A stretch of DNA of 64,000 bases from Bacteroidales bacterium (GTDB lineage: Bacteria > Bacteroidota > Bacteroidia > Bacteroidales > GCA-2748055), in NCBI GenBank assembly GCA_029210585.1, contig JARGFP010000015.1, positions 40,174 to 104,173 of the forward strand, in the 5' to 3' direction. Below are positions 1-8,750 of this stretch, in pieces; positions within the stretch are counted from its first letter, which is position 1, and every line of letters begins with the position of its first letter. The notes under the pieces were generated by a model that saw nothing but the letters and a program-made list of their open reading frames with translations, ran no database searches and was not told the DNA's origin. The position numbers were made by a program, and so were the translations under genes.

Positions 1-595
1 GGGCACTGTACCAGTGCGGGTCAATCGACATCACCCAGTCGAACCCGGCAAAGGAAAAGGTGATGGCGATCACGAAAATGAAGATTTTGCTCATGTGCGC
101 TGCTTTTTTAAAGATCCTGAGTCCCCCTTCTTCATCTTCCTTTAATGAATAATTTCTCAACATGGTGGCCAGGAGGATCCATAGAAGGAAGAACACCACC
201 ATCCTGCCAATCCAGAACGGCACATTCAGGTAGGGTTGCTTGTGCTGAAGAATCGGATCATGTGCAATGGCATCAGCATGTGACCAGTGGTAGAGCGAGT
301 GGATACCGAAGATCATCACCACGAAAAAGAGTGCAGCCACCGGAAGGTACATCCCCATGGATTCGGGGACGCGCAGGAATCCGGCTGACCATCCCGATTG
401 TGTTACCCGCTGCAATGCCAGGAACAGCACGGCACCTGCAGAAAGGGATACGAAATAAACATTGTTCAGCAGGAGATTGGCCCAGGCCCTTGTGGGATCA
501 TTGATGAATCCCATGATAAATGCTGCAGTCCCGATAGCTATGAGTACAAATGTTCCTACAAAAAATAAGGATGATAATTTTAATCGCTCTTCCAT
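1..595 (-). CDS. actF: Alternative complex III subunit ActF, quinol:cytochrome c oxidoreductase (partial)
   Basis: This gene runs off the left edge; the start codon is the ATG at 593-595 and about 198 residues are visible. The translation begins MEERLKLSSLFFVG and shows repeated hydrophobic segments (about residues 7-28, 42-62, 80-100 and 130-150), followed by a FDWVMSIDPHWYSA stretch. That stretch is typical of the ActF/ActC-type integral membrane subunits of alternative complex III, which oxidises menaquinol and passes electrons to cytochrome c or directly to an oxidase. It is the last act gene in the order actA-B-C-D-E-F and lies just downstream of actE on the same strand. The missing C-terminus and any following cytochrome oxidase genes lie outside the window. 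The assignment is strong because of the family-like sequence and the position in the cluster. Confidence 0.88.
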   Translation of the reverse strand, partial: MEERLKLSSLFFVGTFVLIAIGTAAFIMGFINDPTRAWANLLLNNVYFVSLSAGAVLFLALQRVTQSGWSAGFLRVPESMGMYLPVAALFFVVMIFGIHSLYHWSHADAIAHDPILQHKQPYLNVPFWIGRMVVFFLLWILLATMLRNYSLKEDEEGGLRIFKKAAHMSKIFIFVIAITFSFAGFDWVMSIDPHWYSA

Positions 596-615
596 TTGTT
601 TGGGTTTTACCTGGA

Positions 616-1167
616 TTATTTTTGTAATGCTTCCCTGATGTAATAAATAATTTTCCAGCGGTCCTCCTGCGAGATCATGGCACCATGCGCCCCCATCACA
701 CCGTACCCGACCGTGATGGAATGATAGATCTCCCCATCTGCCAGTTGCCGGACCTTTTCATTGACCAGGCTTGCCGGGGGAAAGGGATAACGTCCCGAAG
801 TATAGAGAAACCCCAGGCCATCTCCTTTTTCACCATGACAATTAAGGCAGAACACATTGTATGCATCTTTCCCTGCTTCCATGCTGGCCTGGCTGAATGG
901 TACCGGGTTGGTCAGCTCCTTTCCGGCCAGGATCCTGTCCTCATCGGTCTTTTCATAGGGAAATGGAATCATTCCCCTGGGTACCGTTCCTTCCACGGGG
1001 GTCCGCATGGTCATACCGTTATCAAAATTCTCATTGGGGCTATAGGTCTCATAGGCCTCTGAATAATACATATCCGGCATGTAATCCCATCCTGTACTGG
1101 TCCGGGTCCGGTCACAGGACGCGATTACCAGCAGTGTCAGACTAATCGTGATGATGTTGAACTTCAT
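616..1167 (-). CDS. actE: Alternative complex III subunit ActE, monohaem cytochrome c lipoprotein
   Basis: A cytochrome c with a single haem-binding CLNCH motif about 107 residues into the protein, followed by a C-terminal helix-rich region with the methionines expected for an axial ligand. The N-terminus is a lipoprotein signal (LTLLVIASC, lipobox Cys near residue 18), so the domain is probably tethered to the periplasmic face of the inner membrane. In alternative complex III, ActE is the monohaem subunit that hands electrons to the terminal oxidase or a soluble carrier. I chose the ATG at 1167, which gives a normal signal peptide. An in-frame ATG six codons upstream (1185) is also possible. 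It lies between actD and actF in a typical act order. Confidence 0.9.
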   Translation of the reverse strand: MKFNIITISLTLLVIASCDRTRTSTGWDYMPDMYYSEAYETYSPNENFDNGMTMRTPVEGTVPRGMIPFPYEKTDEDRILAGKELTNPVPFSQASMEAGKDAYNVFCLNCHGEKGDGLGFLYTSGRYPFPPASLVNEKVRQLADGEIYHSITVGYGVMGAHGAMISQEDRWKIIYYIREALQK

Positions 1168-1284
1168 ATATAAAAAATCTTTCATATCTGGTAAATAATT
1201 GTTTCAACGTTCGCTAAAACTGCAGGCCTTTTGTCGTCCCGCTTATCCTGTTTCCGTTCGAGACCATTTTAATCAACCGTGGTT

Positions 1285-1818
1285 TTAAACGATTGGTGTT
1301 TCACTGTCCTGCTTTTCAATAATCTCAACGGCACCCAGGTCTTTAAGTAACTGCTTTACCTTTTCCGCATCCACCTTTTCAGTATCAAACATGATCACGA
1401 ATTTGTCGTCGGTCGCACCCTCGTGGCAGACCGGTTTCCCCACATTGGGCCAGATCCTGGCACGTGCCGAAAAGGTGAAGAGGCTGAGTATGGTAACGCT
1501 GAAAATTGTAAGAATAAGTGTGATCACGATAAAAGAGGGAAATGCACTGCTGGGCTTGCCCCCGTAATTCAGCGGCCAGTCGATTACGGCTGTATAGTAC
1601 AGGAATGCAAGCACGGCAGCTGCAGCAAAGAATCCATAAAACCATGAAACGGTAATGATCCGCGTCTTTTTTCCATGATTTTCAAGCACTTCATGTATCG
1701 GGAAAGGCGTAAAGACATCCGAGATCTCCACGTTTTCCTGTTTAAATTTTCTGAATGCCTGCACCAGCGGTTCCTCGCCGTCAAAAACACCCAGTAGTCG
1801 CTTTTTATCGTCCTCCAT
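1285..1818 (-). CDS. actD: Alternative complex III subunit ActD (DUF3341 family)
   Basis: A 177-residue protein with a soluble N-terminal domain (about residues 1-55, starting MEDDKKRLLGVFDGEEPLV), two transmembrane segments (about 58-79 and 95-116) and a soluble C-terminal tail. This is the architecture of ActD, the DUF3341 subunit of alternative complex III, which anchors and stabilises the complex beside ActC. The gene starts two bases after the stop of actC, so translation of the two is probably coupled. A gap of about 100 bases separates it from actE. Length and topology match the family. Confidence 0.9.
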   Translation of the reverse strand: MEDDKKRLLGVFDGEEPLVQAFRKFKQENVEISDVFTPFPIHEVLENHGKKTRIITVSWFYGFFAAAAVLAFLYYTAVIDWPLNYGGKPSSAFPSFIVITLILTIFSVTILSLFTFSARARIWPNVGKPVCHEGATDDKFVIMFDTEKVDAEKVKQLLKDLGAVEIIEKQDSETPIV

Positions 1819-1820
1819 TG

Positions 1821-3182
1821 CTATTTCTTTTTATCAGTCTTTAACTTGTTGACCATTTTTACTTCATGGATCGCAATCATCGGTATGTACTTGAAGAAAA
1901 GGAGTACACCGAACGCGAAAATCCCAAGGGTACCCAGGAACACCGCGATCTCCACGAATGTGGGTGAGTAATCGGCCCATGCAGAAGGAAGGTAATCCTT
2001 TGCAAGCGAGGTAATGACAATATTAAACCGTTCAAACCACATCCCCAGGTTGATGAGTATCGATATAACGAACACAATTTTGATGTTGTGCCTGATCTTT
2101 TTGAACCACATCAGCTGCGGGATCAGCGCATTACAGATGAACATGATCCAGAACTGGACGGTATATTCCCCCGTGATCCTGTTCCTGAATAAGGTGAACA
2201 TCTCATACTCATTGGCTGAATACCACGCGATAAAGATCTCAGTAAGGTAGGCAGTTCCCATGATCAGGGAAACGAAAACGAGGATCTTGGCCACATTGTC
2301 GAGGTGCCTGTTGGTAATGTAATCATGCAACTTGTAAATTTTCCTGATAATCACCATCAGGGTCATCACCATGGCAAAACCGGAAAAGATCGCCCCCACT
2401 ACAAAATAGGGTGGAAACAGCGTGGTATGCCAGCCAGGCTCCACCGAGACAGCAAAGTCGGTGGAAACGATTGAGTGTACCGACACCACGAGTACGGCTG
2501 CTATTCCTCCCAGGACAAATGCGAGGCCCTCGTATCTTTTCCATTCTCCGACCGAACCTCTCCAACCCATGGCAAAGAAACCATAGACTGCTTTTTTGAC
2601 CTTCGATTTGGTGGTATCCCTGATGGTGGCAAAGTCGGGAATCATGCCAAGGAACCAGAATGAGGCTGAGATCAGTAAATAGGCAGTAATCGCAATGAAG
2701 TCCCAGAACAGTGGTGAGTTATAGTTTACCCAGAGTGGTCCGCGTGTATTGGGATAGGGAAAAATAAAAAACGCGTCCCAGACCCTGCCCATATGCAGTG
2801 CCGGGAAGATGGCCGCACAGCCCACTGCGACCACGGTCATTGCCTCGGCTGCCCGGTTGATGGACGAGCGCCATTCCTGGCGCAGAATCAGCAAAAAGAT
2901 CGAAAATGCCGTCCCGGCATGACCGATCCCGATCCACCACACGAAATTGATGATGGCCCAGCCCCAGCCTACCGTGTTGTTGACTCCCCAGGTTCCTATA
3001 CCTGTAGCTATGGTAACATAGATCCCCCAGAATCCCAGCAGCATCAGTATTGAACTGATCCCCATGCCGACCAGCCACCACATTTTGGGTCGCTGGTAAA
3101 TGGGCGATGTGATCTCCTCGGATATCTGTCCCAGGGTCTTGTTCCCCAGGATAAGCGGTCCTCTGATTTCGGTTTTGTACAT
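1821..3182 (-). CDS. actC: Alternative complex III subunit ActC (NrfD/PsrC-type quinol-binding membrane protein)
   Basis: A 453-residue polytopic protein of the NrfD/PsrC superfamily. It shows about ten hydrophobic helices, beginning with WWLVGMGISSILMLLGFW near residue 35, and has the VWWIGIGHAGTAFS stretch characteristic of this family near residue 85. In alternative complex III, ActC carries the menaquinol-binding site and passes electrons to the iron-sulfur subunit ActB. It follows actB with an 81-base gap and is tightly followed by actD. Homologous NrfD subunits occur in polysulfide and nitrite reductases, but the surrounding act genes settle the assignment here. Confidence 0.93.
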   Translation of the reverse strand: MYKTEIRGPLILGNKTLGQISEEITSPIYQRPKMWWLVGMGISSILMLLGFWGIYVTIATGIGTWGVNNTVGWGWAIINFVWWIGIGHAGTAFSIFLLILRQEWRSSINRAAEAMTVVAVGCAAIFPALHMGRVWDAFFIFPYPNTRGPLWVNYNSPLFWDFIAITAYLLISASFWFLGMIPDFATIRDTTKSKVKKAVYGFFAMGWRGSVGEWKRYEGLAFVLGGIAAVLVVSVHSIVSTDFAVSVEPGWHTTLFPPYFVVGAIFSGFAMVMTLMVIIRKIYKLHDYITNRHLDNVAKILVFVSLIMGTAYLTEIFIAWYSANEYEMFTLFRNRITGEYTVQFWIMFICNALIPQLMWFKKIRHNIKIVFVISILINLGMWFERFNIVITSLAKDYLPSAWADYSPTFVEIAVFLGTLGIFAFGVLLFFKYIPMIAIHEVKMVNKLKTDKKK

Positions 3183-3263
3183 TCTATCCTATTTTACTTT
3201 ATAAGTGCCTGTCCGTAAAATCAACACTATTTCCAGCCACTTTACATTGTTATCGGTCTCTTA

Positions 3264-6245
3264 TTAACTATGACTGACTGTGTGATGGTCTTCATCATCC
3301 TCATCCTTTCCCTCCACGTTTCGCACCTTGGTGAGATAACCCACCGAGGGAAGCGTGTGCAACTGCTCCAGCAGATGGTAATTCCGTTCATTCTGTATGT
3401 GCTTCGTCACCTTCGCTTCCTTGTTGTTCATGTCACCGAATACAAGTGCATTGGTCGGGCACGACTGTACACATGCGGGCTGTACCTCCCCGTCTTCAAG
3501 TGACCGCCCTTCCAGCTTGGCTTCCAGCTTTTTCTCCTGGATGCGCTGTACACAGAAGGAACACTTCTCCACCACTCCCCTGCTCCGCACGGTCACATCG
3601 GGATTCAACACCATTTTGGATGTATCGTCGTTCAAGTGGAAGTTGAAATCATCGTTGTTGACATATTTGAACCAGTTGAACCTTCGTACGCGGTAGGGAC
3701 AGTTGTTGATACAATACTTGGTACCGATGCATCTGACATACGCCACCTGGTTCAGTCCCTCGCTGCTGTGCATGGTCGCTGCCACCGGGCACACATTTTC
3801 GCACGGTGCATGGTCACAATGCTGGCACATCACAGGTTGCAGGTATGATTTCGGGTTGTTCACATCCTCGCTGTAGTACCTGTCGATACGCAACCAGTGC
3901 ATGATCCTGCGGTTCTTCACCTCTTCCTTTCCCACGGTGGCAATGTTGTTCTCAGCGATACATGAGACCACGCAGTTGTTGCATCCCACACATTTGTTCA
4001 GGTCTATGGCCAGACCCCAGTGGTACCCGTCGAAATTGGTTTCGGGATACAGGGAATAATGGTGCGCTTCGGCATCCAGGTGGAAATGGTTCCCGGCATT
4101 CGGATCCTTTTTATAGGCTTCCAGCGTTGTTTCCCTCACAATGGGCCGGTCTTCCATGGTATGGTGGGTCTGGGTCCGTGCCAATGGATAGGTATCACCT
4201 GTTTTCTCAATGACAATCCCCTCCACGGTATAGCTCCTGAACCCGTTCTTCTCTGTCACCAGTCCGAAAGCATTCAATCCCACGTTGTCGCCCACTTTTC
4301 CTGAAACGGTCCGGCCATACCCGACCGCAAGTGAACAGGTTCCCTTTGCCTGTCCGGGCTGAACGAGTACCGGGATCCGGAGGCCGTTGACGGTAACCAC
4401 ATCCTCATCTTTCAGTTCCATCTCCCTGGCATCATCCACGGAAACAGCCAGGTAGTTGTCCCAGCACACCTTGGTGACCGGATCCGGAAGTTCCTGCAGC
4501 CATGGGTTGTTGGCATGCCTGCCATCAACAATCCCTACCGATGTATAGAGGGTAAGGGCCATCCCTGCAGTTTCCCCTGCAGACTGCAATGCGATCGCAG
4601 ACAAATCGGGTTCATAAGAGATTGATGGATTCCCGCCTACAATGAATGCTCCCTGCTGCAATTGCGTATTCCACCAGTCGGTGAATGACATCGCTGCTCC
4701 GGAAAGCGGGTAGATGTTTTCCTCCCAGTACGCCTTGATGGCATCATAAACGGTTTCCTCAGCACCATTCCATTTCAGCAATGAATCCTGGAAACTCCTG
4801 GTATTGTAGAGCGGATTGATCGTTGGTTGCTGCAGGCAGAACGTTCCCTTCACCGGTGCTGCATCGCCCCACGCCTCCAGGTAGTGATGATCGGGTGCCA
4901 CGTACTGGCTGTTTTTCGCTGTCTCGCTGAACGAGTGTCCTATATATACACTCAGTGCTGCCGCGTTGATCGCGTACCCGAAATCATCCCCGTCGGGATC
5001 ACTGAACACCGGGTTCACGTTATGCATGATCAGCAGGCTGACACCGTTGTTTTTCAATGATGACCTGAGCGCAGCGAAATCCTTGTCACTGCCCTGCCTG
5101 ATGTTCATGGTGCGGTTCATGTCCAGGGTGGCCCCGTAGTTGCCCAGCATCGCATTCAGTCCTGCTACCATCAGCTGCATTTCCTGATCGTTGGAGCCGC
5201 TGATGATAATGGAGGCAGCCTGGTGGCGCAGCAAATCCGCCACGATATCCTCCACTTCAACATCACATTCGGGCGCCGACAAACCGGCAATGCCCTGTCG
5301 TGACGCAACCCCATTGTAAATCTTTGCAAGTATGGCCTTCGACTTTGCAGGAGTGACCGGGTGGCGGTCATCGGCATTGGCCCCGGTGATGGAATACCCG
5401 GATTCAAACTGGACATGTTTGGACATTTCAGGGCGCTCCTTCGTGACCTCGCGTTTTTTCGCATACCCTGCGGCAAATTCCACCGGGGAGAGCCAGGTAC
5501 CCAGGAAGTCGGCATCGAAGGAAAGAATATAGTCCGCTTTGTCGAAATGGTACCCGGGAATCATGTTTTTCCCAAACACTTCCTGGTGGGCATCCCTGAT
5601 AGCTGCTGAGGACACTTCGTCGTACACGATCCATTCAAGTTCCGGGTAGGTGGATTGAAGGTCGTTGATGATCTTTTTCGTTGTCGGGCTGATGATCGTG
5701 GAAGTCAGGAGAACCTTCCTTCCGGGGGTCGGATTACGCAGCGTTCTTACCACAAGTTCATCGATCTCTTCCCAGGTGGCACCGTTGCTTCCCTTTGCAG
5801 GTCCCTTCAACCGGGCCTGGTCGTAAAGCTCCAGCACGGAAGCCTGCACACGCGCCGAAGTTCCCCCACCGGAAACAGGTGCCAGCTCATTTGCCTCGAT
5901 CTTGATGGGACGGCCGTCCCTGACCTTGGCCACGACCGAGCAATATTCTGTTCCGTCGAAAAAGCTGGTGGCGTAATAGCTGGACTTGCCCGGGGTGATT
6001 TCCTCGGGCTTGACCAGGTAGGGGATGGCTTTCTGAACAGGCTTCTCGCAGCTGCTGGTAATCGCAGCAGTGGCAAAACTGAAACCTACCAGTTTGAGGA
6101 AATCCCTCCTGGAAGCACTTACCCCGGCAATCTTGTCGCTGGCCAGGTCCAGTACCAGGTTTTTCTGTTCTTCCTCAACCACTTTTTCAGTCTGGTCATC
6201 AGGACCGTTTTTATATTCATCCAGACTTCTCCAGTATTTTTCCAT
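3264..6245 (-). CDS. actB: Alternative complex III subunit ActB (molybdopterin-oxidoreductase-like plus Fe-S domain)
   Basis: A 993-residue fusion. The N-terminal region contains a twin-arginine export motif (SRRDFLK, residues 45-51) followed by a hydrophobic stretch and a lipobox-like TSSC at about residue 66. A molybdopterin-oxidoreductase-like domain fills roughly residues 70-720. The C-terminal ferredoxin domain carries four cysteine clusters: CVGCNNCVVSC, CQHCDHAPCENVC, CIGTKYCINNC and CSFC followed later by CVQSC. These would hold three 4Fe-4S clusters and one 3Fe-4S cluster in the known family. Family members have lost molybdenum cofactor, so this is an electron wire rather than an enzyme of its own. 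It is a periplasmic subunit between ActA and ActC. Confidence 0.94.
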   Translation of the reverse strand: MEKYWRSLDEYKNGPDDQTEKVVEEEQKNLVLDLASDKIAGVSASRRDFLKLVGFSFATAAITSSCEKPVQKAIPYLVKPEEITPGKSSYYATSFFDGTEYCSVVAKVRDGRPIKIEANELAPVSGGGTSARVQASVLELYDQARLKGPAKGSNGATWEEIDELVVRTLRNPTPGRKVLLTSTIISPTTKKIINDLQSTYPELEWIVYDEVSSAAIRDAHQEVFGKNMIPGYHFDKADYILSFDADFLGTWLSPVEFAAGYAKKREVTKERPEMSKHVQFESGYSITGANADDRHPVTPAKSKAILAKIYNGVASRQGIAGLSAPECDVEVEDIVADLLRHQAASIIISGSNDQEMQLMVAGLNAMLGNYGATLDMNRTMNIRQGSDKDFAALRSSLKNNGVSLLIMHNVNPVFSDPDGDDFGYAINAAALSVYIGHSFSETAKNSQYVAPDHHYLEAWGDAAPVKGTFCLQQPTINPLYNTRSFQDSLLKWNGAEETVYDAIKAYWEENIYPLSGAAMSFTDWWNTQLQQGAFIVGGNPSISYEPDLSAIALQSAGETAGMALTLYTSVGIVDGRHANNPWLQELPDPVTKVCWDNYLAVSVDDAREMELKDEDVVTVNGLRIPVLVQPGQAKGTCSLAVGYGRTVSGKVGDNVGLNAFGLVTEKNGFRSYTVEGIVIEKTGDTYPLARTQTHHTMEDRPIVRETTLEAYKKDPNAGNHFHLDAEAHHYSLYPETNFDGYHWGLAIDLNKCVGCNNCVVSCIAENNIATVGKEEVKNRRIMHWLRIDRYYSEDVNNPKSYLQPVMCQHCDHAPCENVCPVAATMHSSEGLNQVAYVRCIGTKYCINNCPYRVRRFNWFKYVNNDDFNFHLNDDTSKMVLNPDVTVRSRGVVEKCSFCVQRIQEKKLEAKLEGRSLEDGEVQPACVQSCPTNALVFGDMNNKEAKVTKHIQNERNYHLLEQLHTLPSVGYLTKVRNVEGKDEDDEDHHTVSHS

Positions 6246-6317
6246 CCTAATAAATTGTATACAGATTAGTATTGTTTAATTTGCTGAACATGCATATCGA
6301 GGACCATTCATCACGAA

Positions 6318-7517
6318 TCAGTAATGACATTTTGAGCATTCTGCACCCCCGACCTGTTCGGCAGTAACCCGGCTGATTTCTCCCGACTTCATCGCCCTGT
6401 GCAACTCCTCGTATTTCTCGTAGAATGCGTTGTCGAAGAACTGCACCTCCGTGTCGCGATGACAATTGATGCACCATCCCATGGACAGGTCGGAAACCTG
6501 CCTTACGCGGTGCATCTCCTCAACCGGACCATGACAGGTCTGGCAATCGATTCCAACCACTTCCACGTGCTGGGCATGACTGAAAAATACATGGTCCTGA
6601 AGGTTATGTACCCGGATCCATTCGATGGATTCATTGTTTTCATGTGCGCTGACCACCTTGCTGATTTCGTGCATTCCGGAATGGGTCCCGTCGCGCACGA
6701 TGATATGACAATTCATGCAGAGGTCTACTTCGGGGAATCCTGCCGATTTGCTTTGCCCCACGGTATGGTGACAATACTTACAGTCAATCTGGTTATCGGT
6801 CACATGCACCATGTGCGAGAATTTGATCGGCTGATCAGGCTCATAGTTTTCCTGGCGTCCAAGGGAGATGCCCGCATCCAGCAGCAGGATGACCTGCCAT
6901 CCAAGTGCTCCTGAAAATAGTACGCCCAGTATCCATTTCCGCTTCACCTTTTTCAGAAAAACCACCTCGATAACGATCCAGGTCAGCAAGACACCAAGCA
7001 GCAGGAAGAGCAATATTTTATTGATTACCGGCTTGCGCTTCGTGAGGCCCTGCTCCTCAAAATGATCCAGGAATTCCTTAACCAGGGCGACCTCCGCCTC
7101 ATTCAGGCTGAATGATTCATGTACTTCTGACATGGTGCGCCCGGTAGGGTTCATGACTGCCCTGGTAAATTCCTCAATGGATCTCTCCTTGTATTTGTGG
7201 GCGATCTCCCATGCATTGGGATTCCAGTTGAACGTGTCAATTTCCATCGTATTATGGCAATCTGCACAGGCGTTTCCTTCAAATTTCCCTTCCACCAGTC
7301 CATAAAACAATCTTTCTCCACGCTTTACGCCCTGGGAGTAGCTGTCGTGCTTTTTATCACTGTCGCCGGCATCATCTTCAGCCGTGGCATGCACAAATGG
7401 AAAAAAGAACAGGAATAACAACAAGGTAATAAGGGTTTGGAACCCCGGTCTTGGACTACATGAAGGCTGCTTTTGGGCAAAGGCATGACCTTCATGTTGC
7501 TGACAGGTCTTTGTCAT
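6318..7517 (-). CDS. actA: Alternative complex III subunit ActA, multihaem cytochrome c
   Basis: A 399-residue cytochrome with six CXXCH motifs: CADCH (84-88), CKYCH (246-250), CMNCH (267-271), CQTCH (325-329), CINCH (349-353) and CSKCH (394-398, one residue before the stop). The N-terminus has an export signal (about 27-45). Two further membrane segments (about 166-189 and 195-215) separate an N-terminal monohaem domain from the C-terminal pentahaem domain. The protein heads the act operon and would relay electrons within the periplasmic part of alternative complex III. The classical description of ActA is a pentahaem cytochrome, so the N-terminal motif looks like an additional haem site. 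The first ATG at 7517 was kept because no better start precedes the signal. Confidence 0.9.
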   Translation of the reverse strand: MTKTCQQHEGHAFAQKQPSCSPRPGFQTLITLLLFLFFFPFVHATAEDDAGDSDKKHDSYSQGVKRGERLFYGLVEGKFEGNACADCHNTMEIDTFNWNPNAWEIAHKYKERSIEEFTRAVMNPTGRTMSEVHESFSLNEAEVALVKEFLDHFEEQGLTKRKPVINKILLFLLLGVLLTWIVIEVVFLKKVKRKWILGVLFSGALGWQVILLLDAGISLGRQENYEPDQPIKFSHMVHVTDNQIDCKYCHHTVGQSKSAGFPEVDLCMNCHIIVRDGTHSGMHEISKVVSAHENNESIEWIRVHNLQDHVFFSHAQHVEVVGIDCQTCHGPVEEMHRVRQVSDLSMGWCINCHRDTEVQFFDNAFYEKYEELHRAMKSGEISRVTAEQVGGAECSKCHY

Positions 7518-7549
7518 TTATATTCGGGTTAGATTAAATTTTCTTAATC

Positions 7550-7574
7550 TTAACAGCTGAAATACAGCTGTTAA
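7550..7574. promoter_or_regulatory. Perfect 10-bp palindrome, candidate operator
   Basis: TTAACAGCTG and CAGCTGTTAA form a perfect 10-bp inverted repeat around a 5-base AT-only spacer. It sits 33 bases upstream of the actA start codon, in the divergent interval shared with the BASS-family gene. No T-tract follows on either strand, so a transcription-factor site fits better than a terminator. Which regulator binds it is unknown. Confidence 0.5.
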
Positions 7575-7583
7575 TGTCTGGTT

Positions 7584-7591
7584 TATATTTG
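7584..7591 (+). promoter_or_regulatory. Bacteroidota -7 promoter element (TATATTTG)
   Basis: TATATTTGCAG matches the TAnnTTTG -7 consensus of Bacteroidota and shares the TTTGCAG extension seen at other promoters in this window. It would drive the BASS-family gene at 7812 with a leader of roughly 210 bases. I see no clear -33 TTG at the right distance, so this is tentative. Confidence 0.35.
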
Positions 7592-7811
7592 CAGATCTGC
7601 ATCCACCTATTAATCAGCAATGAGCTAATTTAAAGTTAATGTGGAAGATAATCAACAGCGATGGGTTTTTTTGAACAATATGGCCAGAAGTTACTCTATT
7701 ATTATTTGGACCAATTCCAGTTAAGTCAGCAACCAGAGGGTTGTATTTACTGGCCTGGATACGTAGTGCCGATCTTTTTTCCTAAATTGCGACTTTTTAC
7801 AGCAGCTCTGT

Positions 7812-8702
7812 ATGGCGAATATATTTTCAGGTTATTTCCTCCCGGTCACACTTGCGATCATCACGCTGGGCATGGGATTGTCGATCACCCACCGTGATTT
7901 CAAAAATGTGTTTTTCCGGCCCAGGGCTGTTATAATAGGTATTTGTTGTCAGATCCTGCTGCTTCCGCTCATCGCTTTTGGCGTTGCGATGCTCACCAAC
8001 ATCGATCCCTATTTCAAGGTCGGATTGGTCATCATTGCCGCCTGCCCGGGAGGAGCAACCTCCAACCTGGTTACTTACCTGCTGAACGGGAACGTGGCGC
8101 TGTCGATTTCAATGACTGCCCTGAACAGCCTGATTACGCTGGTCAGTATACCGGTAAATGTAAGCCTTGCACTGATGGTGTTCCTGCATACTGATGTAGA
8201 AATACAGCTCAACGTTTGGGACACGATCCTCAAAGTGTTTCTGCTTACGGTGGTGCCTGCATATATAGGAGTAACCATCCGGCAACGGAAAAGTGCATTT
8301 GCCAAAGGGTTGAACCATCCGCTAAAGGTAATCCTTCCATTGATCCTTCTTGTTGTATACCTGGGTGTGTTGTTTATCGACGAGGGGTCGACCATTGCCA
8401 CGAGGAAGGATTTTTTCAGTCTCATGCCCTATGCATTGCTGCTGAATGCTCTTTCGATGTTCCTTGGATGGCAGGTTGCCTACCTGACAAAGCTAAAGCG
8501 CGTTGACCGGTATACTATTGCGATAGAGGTAGGACTGCAAAATTCAGCGTTGGCCATATTTGTTGCCAGTACGCTACTCGGCAACCGGGAAATGGCGTTG
8601 GTGGCTGTGGTATACGGTTCCTTCACCTTCTTTTCAACCGCATTTTTCGGATGGGGGATCAAACGAATCAGCAAGGAAAAAGTATTCCTGGACAAGAAAT
8701 AG
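7812..8702 (+). CDS. Bile acid:sodium symporter (BASS/ACR3-like) family transporter
   Basis: A 296-residue integral membrane protein with about nine or ten hydrophobic helices and the family-type stretch CPGGATSNLVTYLLNG (about residues 80-95). This stretch is the hallmark of the sodium/bile acid symporter (SBF) superfamily, which moves organic anions with sodium. The substrate cannot be told from the sequence; bacterial members transport bile acids, pantoate-like acids, other small organic acids or, in the ACR3 branch, arsenite. The ATG at 7812 places the first helix directly at the N-terminus. The gene stands alone, divergent from the act operon and convergent with the T9SS cargo gene at 8751. 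Confidence 0.85.
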   Translation: MANIFSGYFLPVTLAIITLGMGLSITHRDFKNVFFRPRAVIIGICCQILLLPLIAFGVAMLTNIDPYFKVGLVIIAACPGGATSNLVTYLLNGNVALSISMTALNSLITLVSIPVNVSLALMVFLHTDVEIQLNVWDTILKVFLLTVVPAYIGVTIRQRKSAFAKGLNHPLKVILPLILLVVYLGVLFIDEGSTIATRKDFFSLMPYALLLNALSMFLGWQVAYLTKLKRVDRYTIAIEVGLQNSALAIFVASTLLGNREMALVAVVYGSFTFFSTAFFGWGIKRISKEKVFLDKK

Positions 8703-8750
8703 CAGATACACATCAGGTGTGCAGTAACTTCCGGGTGGCGGTGCGCTCAA

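Noticed and set aside
145..504. 119-residue plus-strand reading frame opposite the actF gene
   Set aside because: It lies on the opposite strand of a clear membrane-protein gene with family-like sequence, and its translation has no domain, signal or neighbour support.
3264..6245. Reading ActB as a formate dehydrogenase or polysulfide reductase catalytic subunit
   Set aside because: The domain order (degenerate molybdopterin part, four Fe-S clusters) and the act neighbours ActA, ActC, ActD, ActE and ActF point to alternative complex III.
7661..7897. 78-residue plus-strand frame just before the BASS-family transporter
   Set aside because: It overlaps the start of the transporter in another frame and shows no coding pattern; the ATG at 7812 gives the expected N-terminal helix.
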